This document shows positions 49,019 through 58,066 of a stretch of 64,000 nucleotides of DNA, piece by piece. Position 1 is the stretch's first letter. Every line of letters starts with the position of its first letter. The position numbers were made by a program, and so were the translations under genes. Under the pieces are notes generated by a model, which did no database searches, had not been told where the DNA came from, and saw nothing but the letters and a program-made list of their open reading frames with translations. The DNA lies in assembly GCF_014268495.2 (NCBI RefSeq), contig NZ_CP077087.1:2111501-2175500 (forward strand), read 5' to 3'. The DNA comes from Pseudomonas monsensis. Its GTDB lineage: Bacteria > Pseudomonadota > Gammaproteobacteria > Pseudomonadales > Pseudomonadaceae.

Positions 49019-51172
49019 CTATTCCTTGGGCTGGCCACCGCCGGCGGTGATCACTTGCACGCTCATGCGCGGCGTTGCCAGGTCCAGGCCGGCCTCGTCG
49101 AGGTGGCGTTTGAGTGACAGGTTGAACGCCCGGGAAACTTCCCATTGTTTGATCGGCGCGGTCTTGAAGCGGGCGCGCAGGATCGCGCTGCCGGACTCGA
49201 AGCTTTCCACGCCCTGGATTTCCAGTGGCGACCAGATGTTGCGCCGCTGCAGGGGATCGGTGCGCATTTTCTGGCCGACTTCGCGCATCAGTTTGATCGC
49301 GTCGTCGATTTCCATGTTGTACGGCACCGCCACGCGGAAAATCGCGTAGCCGAATTCCCGGGAGTAGTTCTTGATGCTTTTGATTTCGCTGAACGGGATG
49401 GTGTGGACGATGCCGTCGATGTCGCGCAGGCGCACGGTGCGGATGGTCAGGCCTTCGACGGTGCCGAGGTGGCCGCCGACGTCGACGTAGTCGTCGATCG
49501 CCAGCGAGTCTTCAATGATGATGAACAGACCGGTGATCAGGTCGGCGACCAGCGACTGTGCACCGAAGCCGATGGCCAGACCGATCACACCGGCACCGGC
49601 CAGCAGCGGCGTGACGTTCATGCCCATGTTCGCCAAGGCGACGATCAGCGCAATGATGAAAATCGCCACGAACAGCACGTTGCGGATCAGCGGCATCATC
49701 GTCTGTGCGCGGGCATTCGCCAGGCCTTTGCGCGAGCGGGTGAGGGCGTGGTGCACGGCGGTGTCGGCGAGGATCCAGATCAGCCAGGAGAAAATCAGCG
49801 TGCCGATCAGACTGAACAATTTGACGCTGACGTCATGCCCTTCGCCCTCGGTGAAGCCGATCAGCGATTTGCCCCAGACGCGCAGGCCAAGTTCGATGAA
49901 GGCCAGCCACACCAACAGATGCGCCAGGGTGTAGAAGAAGCTTTTCAGGCGTTCCGAGTAAAGCGCATGGCGTTTCGGCCCGCGCTGCGGTTTCAGTGAA
50001 TGCCGGCGCACGAGGCCGTTGATCACCATGCACATGACCAGCAGCACGGTGCAGATCAGCGACTGGCGCAAGGCGGTGCTGGTGTCGCCGGCGGAGACGA
50101 AGGTGGCGAACAGCGAGATGCCGACCAGCACCAGCGCCGGCACATACCAGAAGGTGCCGAGGATTTCGATGGTGTCGCTCAGCGCCCGGCGGGTCAGGCG
50201 CCGTGACAACGGCTGGTTGCGAATCAGGTGCGCGATCGGCCGACGGAAACGCAGGATGAACAGGCCGGTGAACAGCGCCGCGAGGACATTGGTAATGGTC
50301 GCGGTGGTGTGCGCCAGGTGCACGCCGAGGCTGTCCACCAGGCGCGGGTCGTTCAGCGCTTCACCAAACGCGGCGAAGCTGCCGATCAGCCACAGCGGGC
50401 GGAAGGCCTGATGGCGCAGGATGTACAGCGCCCGGTGCCGGTGCGGGCCGTCGAGCAGCGAAAACGCGATCACGCAGATCGCCGAGAAACAGGTGCCGAC
50501 CACCAGGGCATAGGCCAGCACCATCGCCAGGCTTTTGCCCAATGAAGATGGCAGCGCGTAGCTCATGTAGACGGTGATGACCAGTGCAATCAGCCACGGC
50601 CCGAGCTTGCGCAGGGCAAAGCGCAGCATGTCGAGAGCCCTGGGGTGCTGGGGCAGTTCTTCGGTCAGACCAAAGCGCATGCGCACCCGGTGACCGAGCC
50701 AGATCAGCGCAGCGGCGAGCAGGCTCCAGACCATCAGGATCACGGCGAAGGCGAAGATGATCGGCAGCCATTCACTGGCCGGCAACATCAGGTTGTCGAG
50801 TTCGTCCTTGGCCAGGTCGAACTCGTTACCCCAGCGAGTCAGTGGGCTGTCGGCACCGGTGAACTGTTTTTCGAAACTGGCCAGGGTGCCGCCGATCAGG
50901 CCCAGCACGCCTTCTTCGGGGCTGGCCTGGGCTTTTTTGGTGGCGTCGCGCAGCTTCTTCAGATCGGTCAGCAGTTGCGCGCGTTGCTTGTCGTTTTCCA
51001 GCGACTTGATGACTTCGTCGAGGGACTGGCCGAGGGGTTCCTGCGCTTCGGGCTGGGCTTTGCTGGTGTTGAGCAGACCGGGCAGGCCGACCGCATGGGC
51101 CGGCGCCAGCGGCAGCAGCGTCATCAGGCAAACGAGGAACAGGCAGGGCAAAGCAAAAAGACGAGCAAACAC
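49019..51172 (-). CDS. Large MscS-family mechanosensitive ion channel
   Basis: A 717-residue protein. I choose GTG 51172, which gives a signal peptide (VFARLFALPCLFLVCLMTLLPLAPAHA in 20-residue terms the segment FARLFALPCLFLVCLMTLL); the frame runs on to 51457 but there overlaps the small membrane gene. A periplasmic coiled region follows (about 35-140), then some ten helices and the MscS core: LLAGAGVIGLAIGFGAQSL is the pore-lining helix 3, and DYVDVGGHLGTVEGLTIR the beta domain. It should release osmolytes under membrane tension. Similar in layout to YbiO-type channels. Confidence 0.88.
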   Translation of the reverse strand: MFARLFALPCLFLVCLMTLLPLAPAHAVGLPGLLNTSKAQPEAQEPLGQSLDEVIKSLENDKQRAQLLTDLKKLRDATKKAQASPEEGVLGLIGGTLASFEKQFTGADSPLTRWGNEFDLAKDELDNLMLPASEWLPIIFAFAVILMVWSLLAAALIWLGHRVRMRFGLTEELPQHPRALDMLRFALRKLGPWLIALVITVYMSYALPSSLGKSLAMVLAYALVVGTCFSAICVIAFSLLDGPHRHRALYILRHQAFRPLWLIGSFAAFGEALNDPRLVDSLGVHLAHTTATITNVLAALFTGLFILRFRRPIAHLIRNQPLSRRLTRRALSDTIEILGTFWYVPALVLVGISLFATFVSAGDTSTALRQSLICTVLLVMCMVINGLVRRHSLKPQRGPKRHALYSERLKSFFYTLAHLLVWLAFIELGLRVWGKSLIGFTEGEGHDVSVKLFSLIGTLIFSWLIWILADTAVHHALTRSRKGLANARAQTMMPLIRNVLFVAIFIIALIVALANMGMNVTPLLAGAGVIGLAIGFGAQSLVADLITGLFIIIEDSLAIDDYVDVGGHLGTVEGLTIRTVRLRDIDGIVHTIPFSEIKSIKNYSREFGYAIFRVAVPYNMEIDDAIKLMREVGQKMRTDPLQRRNIWSPLEIQGVESFESGSAILRARFKTAPIKQWEVSRAFNLSLKRHLDEAGLDLATPRMSVQVITAGGGQPKE

Positions 51173-51249
51173 TAGGCGGTCAACCTCGCAAGGGGCGGAT
51201 TCGCTGGAGTGTACGAGCCCGTCATTATCAATGCGAGCCGGGCGCGGAT

Positions 51250-51426
51250 TTATTCGTTGAGTTTGGCGAGGATCTTGTAGACCACGGTGGCGAGGATCGT
51301 CAGCATGCCGACCCACATGGCAAAGACGCCAGCATTCTTGTCGCGGAAGTTGAAGCCGATGGCCAGCATGATCATCCCGGTGAGGATGGGCACGAGCATG
51401 GCGTGGAATGAAGACATCGAGATCAT
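51250..51426 (-). CDS. Small two-helix membrane protein, 58 residues
   Basis: ATG at 51426 with AAGG 9 bp upstream, stop TAA at 51250. The protein, starting MISMSSFHAMLVPIL, has two hydrophobic helices (HAMLVPILTGMIMLAIGF and AGVFAMWVGMLTILATVV) joined by the polar NFRDKN, ending KILAKLNE. Codon use is normal. It ends 77 bp before the channel start on the same strand, so they may form one transcript. I do not know a family name; a regulatory partner of the channel is possible. Confidence 0.65.
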   Translation of the reverse strand: MISMSSFHAMLVPILTGMIMLAIGFNFRDKNAGVFAMWVGMLTILATVVYKILAKLNE

Positions 51427-51522
51427 GGTGACTGCCTTGTCGAAAGGAATGATTCAAGTCTAGGTCGGTTTTCGCTGCACCGGGCTGATGTGTATCAGAA
51501 TAGAGCCGGTTTTGCGCTGATC

Positions 51523-51554
51523 GTGTGGCGAGGGAGCAAGCTCCCTCGCCACAC
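51523..51554. repeat. Perfect 15-bp inverted repeat
   Basis: GTGTGGCGAGGGAGC and GCTCCCTCGCCACAC are separated by AA. It is of the P. fluorescens REP kind and stands right after the apeB stop, where it may stabilise or end the transcript. Confidence 0.8.
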
Positions 51555-51563
51555 AGCAGGGGC

Positions 51564-52853
51564 TTACGGCAAGTCGCGGGAGGCGTAGAACGCGCTCAGG
51601 ACTTTGACCAGGTGCGCCAGGTCATGGCTGCCGCACAGTTCGCGGATCGAGTGCATGGCGAAGGTCGGCAGGCCGATGTCGACCGTGCGCACGCCCAGGT
51701 GGCTGGCGGTGATCGGGCCGATGGTCGAGCCGCAGCCCATGTCGCTGCGCACGACGAAGCTCTGCACCGGGACTTCTTCGGCCATGCACAGGTGGCGGAA
51801 GAAACCGGCGGTTTCGCTGTTGGTGGCGTAGCGCTGGTTACTGTTGACCTTGATCACCGGACCGGCGTTGAGTTTCGGGCCGTGATTGGCGTCATGCTTT
51901 TCCGAGTAGTTCGGGTGCACGCCGTGGGCATTGTCCGCCGACACCAGCAGGGATTTCTGGATGGTGCGGACGAACTCGTCACCTTCCGGCAGCAGACGGC
52001 GCAGGGTTTGCTCGAGCATCGGGCCGTCGGCGCCACAGGCCGAGCAGGAACCGACTTCTTCGTGGTCGTTGCACACCAGCACGCAGGTTTCTTCGGTGTC
52101 GGCGGTCAGCAGGGCCTGCAGGCCGGCGTAGCAGGACAGCAGGTTATCCAGACGGGCACCGGCGATGAAGTCACCGTTCAGGCCGATCACCGCGGCACTT
52201 TGCGTGTCGTAGAAGCTCAGCTCGTAATCGAGCACCACGTCGGCGTTGAGGCCGTGTTCGCGGGCCAGTTGATCAGTCAGCACGGCGCGGAAATCCACAC
52301 GCTCGTCACCGGCGAACTGCGCGAGGATCGGCGGCAGTTCGGTCTGTGCGTTGATCGCCCAGCCCTGGTTGGCTTCACGGTTGAGGTGAATGGCCAGATT
52401 GGGAATGATCGCGATCGGTGCCTTGAAGTCGATCAACTGGCTCTCGACCTTGCCGTCGCGGCGGAAGGTCACGCGGCCGGCCAGCGACAGGTCGCGGTCG
52501 AACCATGGTGCCAGCAGTGCGCCGCCGTAGACTTCGACGCCCAGTTGCCAGAAGCCCTGACGTTGCAGTTCCGGTTGCGGCTTGACCCGCAGGCACGGGC
52601 TGTCGGTGTGGGCGCCGACCAGACGGATACCGTCATACAGCGGCGAGTTGCGGCCCATTTTGATCGCGACGATCGAGGAGTCGTTACGGGTGACGTAATA
52701 GCGGCCGTTGGCCTCGGTGTTCCACGGCTCACGCTCGTCGAGGCGCACGTAACCGGCGGCCTCCAGACGCTGAACAAGGCTGGCGGTGGCGTGGAACGGG
52801 GTAGGGGAGGCCTTGAGGAAGTCGATCAGACCTTGGTTCAACTCTTCGCGCAT
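51564..52853 (-). CDS. apeB: M18-family aminopeptidase
   Basis: A 429-residue cytoplasmic metallopeptidase of normal length. HTDSPCLRVKPQP (metal His), DHEEVGS (bridging and catalytic Glu) and MGCGSTIGPITASHLGVRTVDIG near the C-terminus are the co-catalytic zinc-site motifs of the M18 family; it removes acidic or neutral N-terminal residues from peptides as a dodecameric enzyme. The name apeB is that used for the syntenic P. aeruginosa gene as I recall. No operon partners: flanked by inverted repeats on both sides. Confidence 0.94.
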   Translation of the reverse strand: MREELNQGLIDFLKASPTPFHATASLVQRLEAAGYVRLDEREPWNTEANGRYYVTRNDSSIVAIKMGRNSPLYDGIRLVGAHTDSPCLRVKPQPELQRQGFWQLGVEVYGGALLAPWFDRDLSLAGRVTFRRDGKVESQLIDFKAPIAIIPNLAIHLNREANQGWAINAQTELPPILAQFAGDERVDFRAVLTDQLAREHGLNADVVLDYELSFYDTQSAAVIGLNGDFIAGARLDNLLSCYAGLQALLTADTEETCVLVCNDHEEVGSCSACGADGPMLEQTLRRLLPEGDEFVRTIQKSLLVSADNAHGVHPNYSEKHDANHGPKLNAGPVIKVNSNQRYATNSETAGFFRHLCMAEEVPVQSFVVRSDMGCGSTIGPITASHLGVRTVDIGLPTFAMHSIRELCGSHDLAHLVKVLSAFYASRDLP

Positions 52854-52920
52854 AAGAAGCTCCAGACAGCAATGGGCGGGAGTTTAACGCATCGGCCAGG
52901 GAATTGAATCTGCACCGGAT

Positions 52921-52954
52921 CCTTGTAGGAGTGAGCAGGCTCACTCCTACAAGG
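52921..52954. repeat. Perfect 15-bp inverted repeat (REP type)
   Basis: CCTTGTAGGAGTGAG and CTCACTCCTACAAGG around a CAGG loop, between rluA end and apeB start. Confidence 0.8.
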
Positions 52955-52969
52955 GGGCTGCGGTGTTGG

Positions 52970-53605
52970 TCAGAACGGCGCCGGGCACTCGAAACGCAGG
53001 CGTTCGCCGGTTTGCGGATGGGTGAAGCTGAGCATGCTCGCGTGCAGGCACAGCCGTGGCCATGCCGCCAGCGCCTGCTCGTGGGCGTAGAGGCCATCAC
53101 CGAGCAACGGGTGCCCGATCGACAGCATGTGCACGCGCAATTGATGCGAACGCCCAGTGATCGGCGTCAGCTCGACGCGACACCAGTCGCCGCAGCGTTC
53201 CAGCACGCGCCAGAAGGTCAGCGCGTGTTTGCCGAACTCGTGATCAACCACATGACGCGGTTTGGTCGGTGGGTCGTAGCGCAATGGCAGGTCGATGCTG
53301 CCGCTGTCGAGTTCCGGTTGACCCCAGGCCAGGGCGGTGTAGGCCTTTTCGGTTTCGCGGTCGTGAAACTGCCGCGACAGTTCGCGATGCGTGTCGGCGT
53401 CACGCGCCAGCAGAATGATGCCGGAAGTTTCCCAGTCCAGGCGATGGACGATGCGCGCTTCCGGGTAGCCGTTTTCCTGCAGGCGGGTAATCAGGCAGTC
53501 CTTGTTGTCGTCGGCGCGGCCGGGCACCGAGAGCAGCAAGGTCGGTTTGTCGACCACCAGTACGGCGGCGTCCTGATGGATGATGCGGATGTTGGACAGC
53601 GGCAT
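52970..53605 (-). CDS. rluA: RluA-family pseudouridine synthase
   Basis: A 211-residue protein. IVHRLDWETSGIILLARD holds the HRLD motif with the catalytic Asp, and LTPITGRSHQLRVHM the second conserved segment. There is no S4 domain, as in RluA itself, which modifies 23S rRNA U746 and tRNA U32 in E. coli. The small size fits RluA rather than RluC/D. It is upstream of apeB and downstream of minE, each separated by hairpins. Confidence 0.92.
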   Translation of the reverse strand: MPLSNIRIIHQDAAVLVVDKPTLLLSVPGRADDNKDCLITRLQENGYPEARIVHRLDWETSGIILLARDADTHRELSRQFHDRETEKAYTALAWGQPELDSGSIDLPLRYDPPTKPRHVVDHEFGKHALTFWRVLERCGDWCRVELTPITGRSHQLRVHMLSIGHPLLGDGLYAHEQALAAWPRLCLHASMLSFTHPQTGERLRFECPAPF

Positions 53606-53630
53606 TAAAACAGCCTCGTAACAAATGCCA

Positions 53631-53678
53631 ACGGCGGTTCAGGGCCATTCCCGCATGGGAATGGCCCTGAACCGCCGT
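53631..53678. terminator. Perfect 22-bp stem hairpin between minE and rluA
   Basis: Bases 53631-53652 pair with 53657-53678 without a mismatch, around the loop GCAT; the arms start ACGGCGGTTCAGGGCC. It stands 18 bp after the minE stop. No T-run follows, so it may be a protecting 3' structure rather than a strict terminator. Confidence 0.7.
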
Positions 53679-53696
53679 CGTTCCTGCCGGATCGAC

Positions 53697-53951
53697 TCAG
53701 CGATCAGGCAGGGTGATGTTGAGTTCCAGAATCGAGCAACTGCCCTGGCTTTCCAGTGCAACATGTACGTCGTCGTTGCCGATGTTGACGTACTTGCGGA
53801 TCACGTCGACCAGTTCCTTCTGCAAGGCTGGCAGGTAATCCGGCGTGCTGCGCTGGCCGCGCTCATGCGCCACGATGATCTGTAGACGCTCTTTCGCTAC
53901 CGAGGCGGTACTTGGCTTTTTGTTGGCACGAAAGAAGTCAAAAAGGTTCAT
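53697..53951 (-). CDS. minE: Cell division topological specificity factor MinE
   Basis: An 84-residue protein of normal length. It starts MNLFDFFRANKK (membrane-targeting helix), followed by the MinD-binding segment ASVAKERLQIIVAHER and the beta-rich dimer domain. It drives the MinCD oscillation by stimulating MinD ATPase. Its ATG shares one base with the minD stop (TAATG). Confidence 0.97.
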   Translation of the reverse strand: MNLFDFFRANKKPSTASVAKERLQIIVAHERGQRSTPDYLPALQKELVDVIRKYVNIGNDDVHVALESQGSCSILELNITLPDR

Positions 53952-54763
53952 TACCTACCTCCAAACAGGCGCTCGAAGAATCCCTTCTTCTCGACATCGA
54001 GGAACCGGTGTGCTTTGTCTTTGCCCAGCAGGCGGTCGACGGTATCGCTATAAGCCTGGCCAGCATCGCTCTGGTCGTCGAGGATCACCGGTACGCCCTG
54101 GTTGGATGCCTTGAGCACCGCTTGGGACTCCGGGATCACGCCGAGCAGGGTTACCGAGAGGATTTCCTTGACGTCTTCAACGCCCAGCATCTCGCCTTTT
54201 TCAACACGCTCCGGGTGGTAGCGGGTGATCAGCAGGTGTTCCTTGATCGGGTCTTCGCCACGTTCGGCGCGGCGCGATTTGCTCGCCAGCAGGCCGAGCA
54301 TGCGGTCCGAGTCACGTACCGAGGACACTTCCGGGTTGGTCACGACGATCGCTTCGTCAGCGAAGTACATGGCCAGGTGTGCGCCTTTCTCGATGCCCGC
54401 CGGGGAGTCGCAGACGACGAACTCGAATTGCTCCTTGAGCTCCATCAGGACTTTTTCCACGCCTTCGACGGTCAGCGCGTCTTTGTCGCGGGTCTGGCTG
54501 GCGGCCAGCACGTAAAGATTTTCCAGACGCTTGTCTTTGATCAGCGCCTGTTGCAGGTTGGCTTCGCCGTTGACCACGTTGACGAAGTCATACACCACGC
54601 GGCGTTCGCAACCCATGATCAGGTCAAGGTTACGCAGGCCCACGTCGAAGTCGACGATCACTGTTTTGTGGCCGCGCAGAGCGAGGCCGGTACCGATAGC
54701 GGCGCTGGTGGTGGTCTTACCCACACCACCCTTGCCGGATGTAACCACGAGAATCTTGGCCAA
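53951..54763 (-). CDS. minD: Septum site-determining ATPase MinD
   Basis: A 270-residue ATPase. ILVVTSGKGGVGKTTTSAA is the deviant Walker A with the two signature lysines, VIVDFDVGLRN and FVVCDSPAGIE are the switch regions, and the end KKGFFERLFGG is the amphipathic membrane-targeting helix. It recruits MinC to the membrane and, with MinE, oscillates to keep Z-rings at mid-cell. 169 bp separate it from minC, more than usual for the operon. Confidence 0.97.
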   Translation of the reverse strand: MAKILVVTSGKGGVGKTTTSAAIGTGLALRGHKTVIVDFDVGLRNLDLIMGCERRVVYDFVNVVNGEANLQQALIKDKRLENLYVLAASQTRDKDALTVEGVEKVLMELKEQFEFVVCDSPAGIEKGAHLAMYFADEAIVVTNPEVSSVRDSDRMLGLLASKSRRAERGEDPIKEHLLITRYHPERVEKGEMLGVEDVKEILSVTLLGVIPESQAVLKASNQGVPVILDDQSDAGQAYSDTVDRLLGKDKAHRFLDVEKKGFFERLFGGR

Positions 54764-54932
54764 GGTGTTTCACCCCTAAGGAAGAAGGACTTTTTAGCCC
54801 CTGAAAAACATCTCTTGAAAACTACTGCAGTCGGACAGCCTTGGCTGGAATTCGGCTTTTGGCCTTTTTCCTACTTCGTTTGAGCCGTTTTCGCTACGTT
54901 TTAGAGATGCTTGGAAAATGCGGCAGTATCCG

Positions 54933-55670
54933 TTAAAGCCGAATGATGTTCAACACGTCGCCCGACAGGCTGACCTGTACGCCCGAGCCCCACATCGGAT
55001 CACGACGCAAATCCTCGGAAACCTTGTAATGGCCTGCGATGGAGATCAGTTCAGCGCTCAATTGCTGACAGAAAATCCGTGCCTTGGTATCGCCCTTGAC
55101 GCCGGCCAGCGCACGGCCACGCATCGGGCCGTATACATGGATGTTGCCATCGGCGAGAAGTTCCGCCCCCGGACTGACCGACGACACCACCACCAGATCG
55201 CCACCCTGGGCGTATATCTGTTGGCCACCACGTACTGGCGTGGTGATGACGCGGGTCGGTTTGATGGTCGGCTCTGGCGGTTTTTCCGGCTTCTTTTTGA
55301 CTTCCGCTTCCGGGGTTTCCAGCGGCCGTTCACGGGCACCGGACGGCGGCAGTACGGGGATGTCGATGGCGATGGCCGCGGCAATGTCTTCGATACGGCT
55401 GGCGCGGATCGCCAGGGTGCGCAGGCCGTGCTGACGGCAAACGCGCATCAGCCCCGGCAGATCGACCGCGCCTTCGCTCGGCGGCAGTTTGTCCAGCGCC
55501 AGAACCAGCGGCGCATTGCTGAAGAAATTCGGCGCCTGGGCGACTTTGGCGGCCAATTGCCGATCGAGGCTTTCGAGGTCGTTACGGGCCAGTTCCAGCA
55601 CAGTAATGGCCAGCATGCTGCCCTTGAGCTGGAATACGGGATCTTGGTCTAACGGTTCGGTTTGGCTCAT
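54933..55670 (-). CDS. minC: Septum site-determining protein MinC
   Basis: A 245-residue protein; start at 55670 (MSQTEPLDQDPVF) is preferred to the longer frame at 55736. Residues 10-110 are the N-terminal FtsZ-inhibiting domain, followed by a Pro/Lys-rich linker (RPLETPEAEVKKKPEKPPEP), and the C-terminal beta-helix (VRGGQQIYAQGGDLVVVSSV) that binds MinD. Divergent from the acyltransferase gene. Confidence 0.96.
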   Translation of the reverse strand: MSQTEPLDQDPVFQLKGSMLAITVLELARNDLESLDRQLAAKVAQAPNFFSNAPLVLALDKLPPSEGAVDLPGLMRVCRQHGLRTLAIRASRIEDIAAAIAIDIPVLPPSGARERPLETPEAEVKKKPEKPPEPTIKPTRVITTPVRGGQQIYAQGGDLVVVSSVSPGAELLADGNIHVYGPMRGRALAGVKGDTKARIFCQQLSAELISIAGHYKVSEDLRRDPMWGSGVQVSLSGDVLNIIRL

Positions 55671-55787
55671 GTCGGCATACAACGGCTTGTCACTAAAAGT
55701 GCCGAGACTTATAACGAGAACGCCCGCAGGCCGCAAGCCGGGTCGAACGATGTAGAATGCGCGGCCACTGTATTTACGGAAGCTTTA

Positions 55788-56720
55788 ATGGATCGCCCGC
55801 GTTTTCGAAAAACATTTCTTTCTCCACGCTTCTGGCCGCTCTGGTGCGGTCTGGGGCTTTTGTGGCTGATCGTGCAGCTGCCTTATCCGGTGTTGCTGAC
55901 CATCGGTCGAGTTTTGGGCGCCTTGATGTATCGCGTGGCCGGCGACCGGCGGCGCATCGCCAAGCGCAATCTTGAGCTGTGCTTCCCGGAAAAATCCGCC
56001 GCCGAGCGCAAACGCCTGCTCAAGGAAAACTTCGCATCCACCGGCATCGCTTTTTTTGAAATGGCGATGAGCTGGTGGTGGTCGCGCGAGCGCCTGGCCA
56101 AACTGGCCCACGTTGAAGGCCTTGAGCATCTGCAGAAGGCCCAGCGCGAAGGCAAGGGCGTGATCCTGATGGCGGCGCACTTCACCACGCTGGAAATCGG
56201 TGCTGCGCTGCTCGGCCAGCAACACACCATCGACGGCATGTACCGCGAACACAAGAATCCATTGTTCGACTTCGTTCAGCGTCGTGGTCGCGAGCGGCAC
56301 AATCTCGATTCGCTGGCCGTGGAGCGCGACGATGTGCGTGGCATGCTCAAGCTGCTGCGCTCGGGACGGGCAATCTGGTACGCACCGGACCAGGACTACG
56401 GCGCCAAGCAAAGCATCTTCGTGCCGCTGTTCGGCATTCAGGCGGCGACCGTTACTGCGACGACGAAATTTGCCCGTCTGGGCAAGGCGCTGGTCGTGCC
56501 GTTCACTCAGGAACGTCTGGCCGATGGCAGCGGTTACCGCTTGGTGATTCATCCGCCGCTGGAAGACTTTCCCGGCGAGACCGAAGAAGCCGATTGCATC
56601 CGCATCAACCAGTGGGTGGAAAGTGCCCTGCGAGCCTGTCCCGAGCAATACCTGTGGGCACATCGCCGCTTCAAGAGCCGCCCGCCCGGCGAGCCGAAGC
56701 TGTACGCCAAACGCGGTTGA
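55788..56720 (+). CDS. htrB: Lipid A biosynthesis (KDO)2-lipid IVA acyltransferase
   Basis: A 310-residue inner-membrane enzyme. It starts at ATG 55788 (MDRPRFRKTF); earlier in-frame codons lie in the minC leader. A single N-terminal helix at about residues 20-40 anchors it, and LMAAHFTTLE is the HX4(D/E) catalytic motif near residue 127. It transfers a secondary lauroyl-type chain to lipid A. Position beside minC matches PA3242, one of two HtrB paralogues (HtrB2) of P. aeruginosa, so positional specificity cannot be read here. Confidence 0.93.
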   Translation: MDRPRFRKTFLSPRFWPLWCGLGLLWLIVQLPYPVLLTIGRVLGALMYRVAGDRRRIAKRNLELCFPEKSAAERKRLLKENFASTGIAFFEMAMSWWWSRERLAKLAHVEGLEHLQKAQREGKGVILMAAHFTTLEIGAALLGQQHTIDGMYREHKNPLFDFVQRRGRERHNLDSLAVERDDVRGMLKLLRSGRAIWYAPDQDYGAKQSIFVPLFGIQAATVTATTKFARLGKALVVPFTQERLADGSGYRLVIHPPLEDFPGETEEADCIRINQWVESALRACPEQYLWAHRRFKSRPPGEPKLYAKRG

Positions 56721-56756
56721 TTGCCCCCATCCCTTCAAGCACCCCGGAGTGTTGCG

Positions 56757-57929
56757 ATGAGCCCAGCTGAACCGGTTACAGGTTTGATTCTTTCCGGCGG
56801 CGGGGCTCGGGCGGCGTATCAGGTGGGCGTGCTGGCAGCGATTGCCGAGTTGCTGCCGTCGGGCGCGGACAATCCGTTTCCGGTGATCGTCGGCACCTCG
56901 GCCGGGGCGATCAACGCCGTCAGTCTGGCCAGCGGTGCCACTGACTTTCGCGCCGCCATCGAACGCCTCACTTTGTTCTGGCAAGGCTTTCGCAGTCATC
57001 GTGTGCTGCGCAGTGACTGGCCCGGCGTCATTCATCAGGCCAGTCGTTTTGTCAGCCACAGCCTGCTCGGCCTCGGTCGACAATTGCCGGTGGCGCTGCT
57101 CAACAGTTCGCCCTTGCGCGATTTACTCGAAGAAAAACTGCACATGCCCGGTATCGCCGAATCCATCGCGCGCAAGCAGTTGCATGCGGTGGCGGTGACG
57201 GCGTTCGGCTACGAGTCGGGGCAAGCCGTGACGTTCTATCAGGGCGGCGGCAAGATCGACGCCTGGCTGCGGCATCGGCGTATTGGCGTGCCGACCCAAC
57301 TGACGGTGGAGCATCTGCTTGCCAGTTCGGCGATTCCGTTGTTGTTCGCGCCGGTCAAACTCGGCGATGAATATTTTGGTGATGGCGCGGTGCGCCAGTC
57401 CGCGCCGATCAGCCCGGCACTGCATCTGGGCGCGAGCCGGGTGCTGGTGGTGGGCGTCAGTGGCAACCCGCGCGGTTTCGATCCGCAGCAGCCGCTGGAG
57501 CGCGCCTACACCGGGCAACAGCCGACGCTGGCACAGATCGGCGGGCACATGCTCAACAGCACGTTTATTGACAGTCTGGAGAGCGATATCGAACTGCTGC
57601 AGCGTCTCAACCAGTTCAGCCATTTGATGCCCGAAGGCACGCCGACCCGTACGCTGGGCGTGGCGCCGGTGGAGGTGCTGGTGATTTCGCCGAGTCAGCC
57701 GATTGATGAGATCGCGGCGCGGCATCGTCAGGAATTGCCGGCGGCGTTGCGCCTGTTCTTGCGCGGACCGGGGGCGACCAAGACCAGTGGGGCAGGGGTG
57801 TTGAGTTATCTGCTGTTCGAGGCGGGGTATTGCAGCGAGCTGATTGATCTGGGGCGAAGGGATGCGTTGGCCAAGCGTGAGGAGTTGTGCCGGTTTTTGG
57901 GGATATCCCGGTCGGTGGTTTCAGTCTGA
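56757..57929 (+). CDS. Patatin-like phospholipase
   Basis: A 390-residue protein starting at ATG 56757 with GGAG 7 bp upstream. LSGGGARAAYQVGVL is the oxyanion-hole motif, IVGTSAGAINA holds the GxSxG catalytic serine (near residue 46), and YFGDGAVRQSAPI the catalytic Asp of the DG(A/G) motif. It is a Ser-Asp dyad lipase, of the type with a C-terminal DUF3336-free extension. No signal peptide. It follows the lipid A acyltransferase by 36 bp and could be co-transcribed, suggesting membrane lipid turnover. Confidence 0.92.
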   Translation: MSPAEPVTGLILSGGGARAAYQVGVLAAIAELLPSGADNPFPVIVGTSAGAINAVSLASGATDFRAAIERLTLFWQGFRSHRVLRSDWPGVIHQASRFVSHSLLGLGRQLPVALLNSSPLRDLLEEKLHMPGIAESIARKQLHAVAVTAFGYESGQAVTFYQGGGKIDAWLRHRRIGVPTQLTVEHLLASSAIPLLFAPVKLGDEYFGDGAVRQSAPISPALHLGASRVLVVGVSGNPRGFDPQQPLERAYTGQQPTLAQIGGHMLNSTFIDSLESDIELLQRLNQFSHLMPEGTPTRTLGVAPVEVLVISPSQPIDEIAARHRQELPAALRLFLRGPGATKTSGAGVLSYLLFEAGYCSELIDLGRRDALAKREELCRFLGISRSVVSV

Positions 57930-57944
57930 GATTTGTGTGAAGCA

Positions 57945-58040
57945 AATCGCTGGCAAGCCAGCTCCCACAGGTTTCTGGGTGAACACAATAATTGTGTGCG
58001 ACACAAAACTCTGTGGGAGCTGGCTTGCCAGCGATGGCGT
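57945..58040. repeat. REP doublet
   Basis: TCGCTGGCAAGCCAGCTCCCACAGG and the inverted TGTGGGAGCTGGCTTGCCAGCGATG surround about 45 bp, between convergent genes. Confidence 0.9.
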
Positions 58041-58066
58041 CCTCACAGACGCCAACTACACCTGCA

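Noticed and set aside
51173..51457. N-terminal extension of the MscS-family protein
   Set aside because: It is His/Arg-rich, precedes a clear signal peptide and lies over the small two-helix membrane gene.
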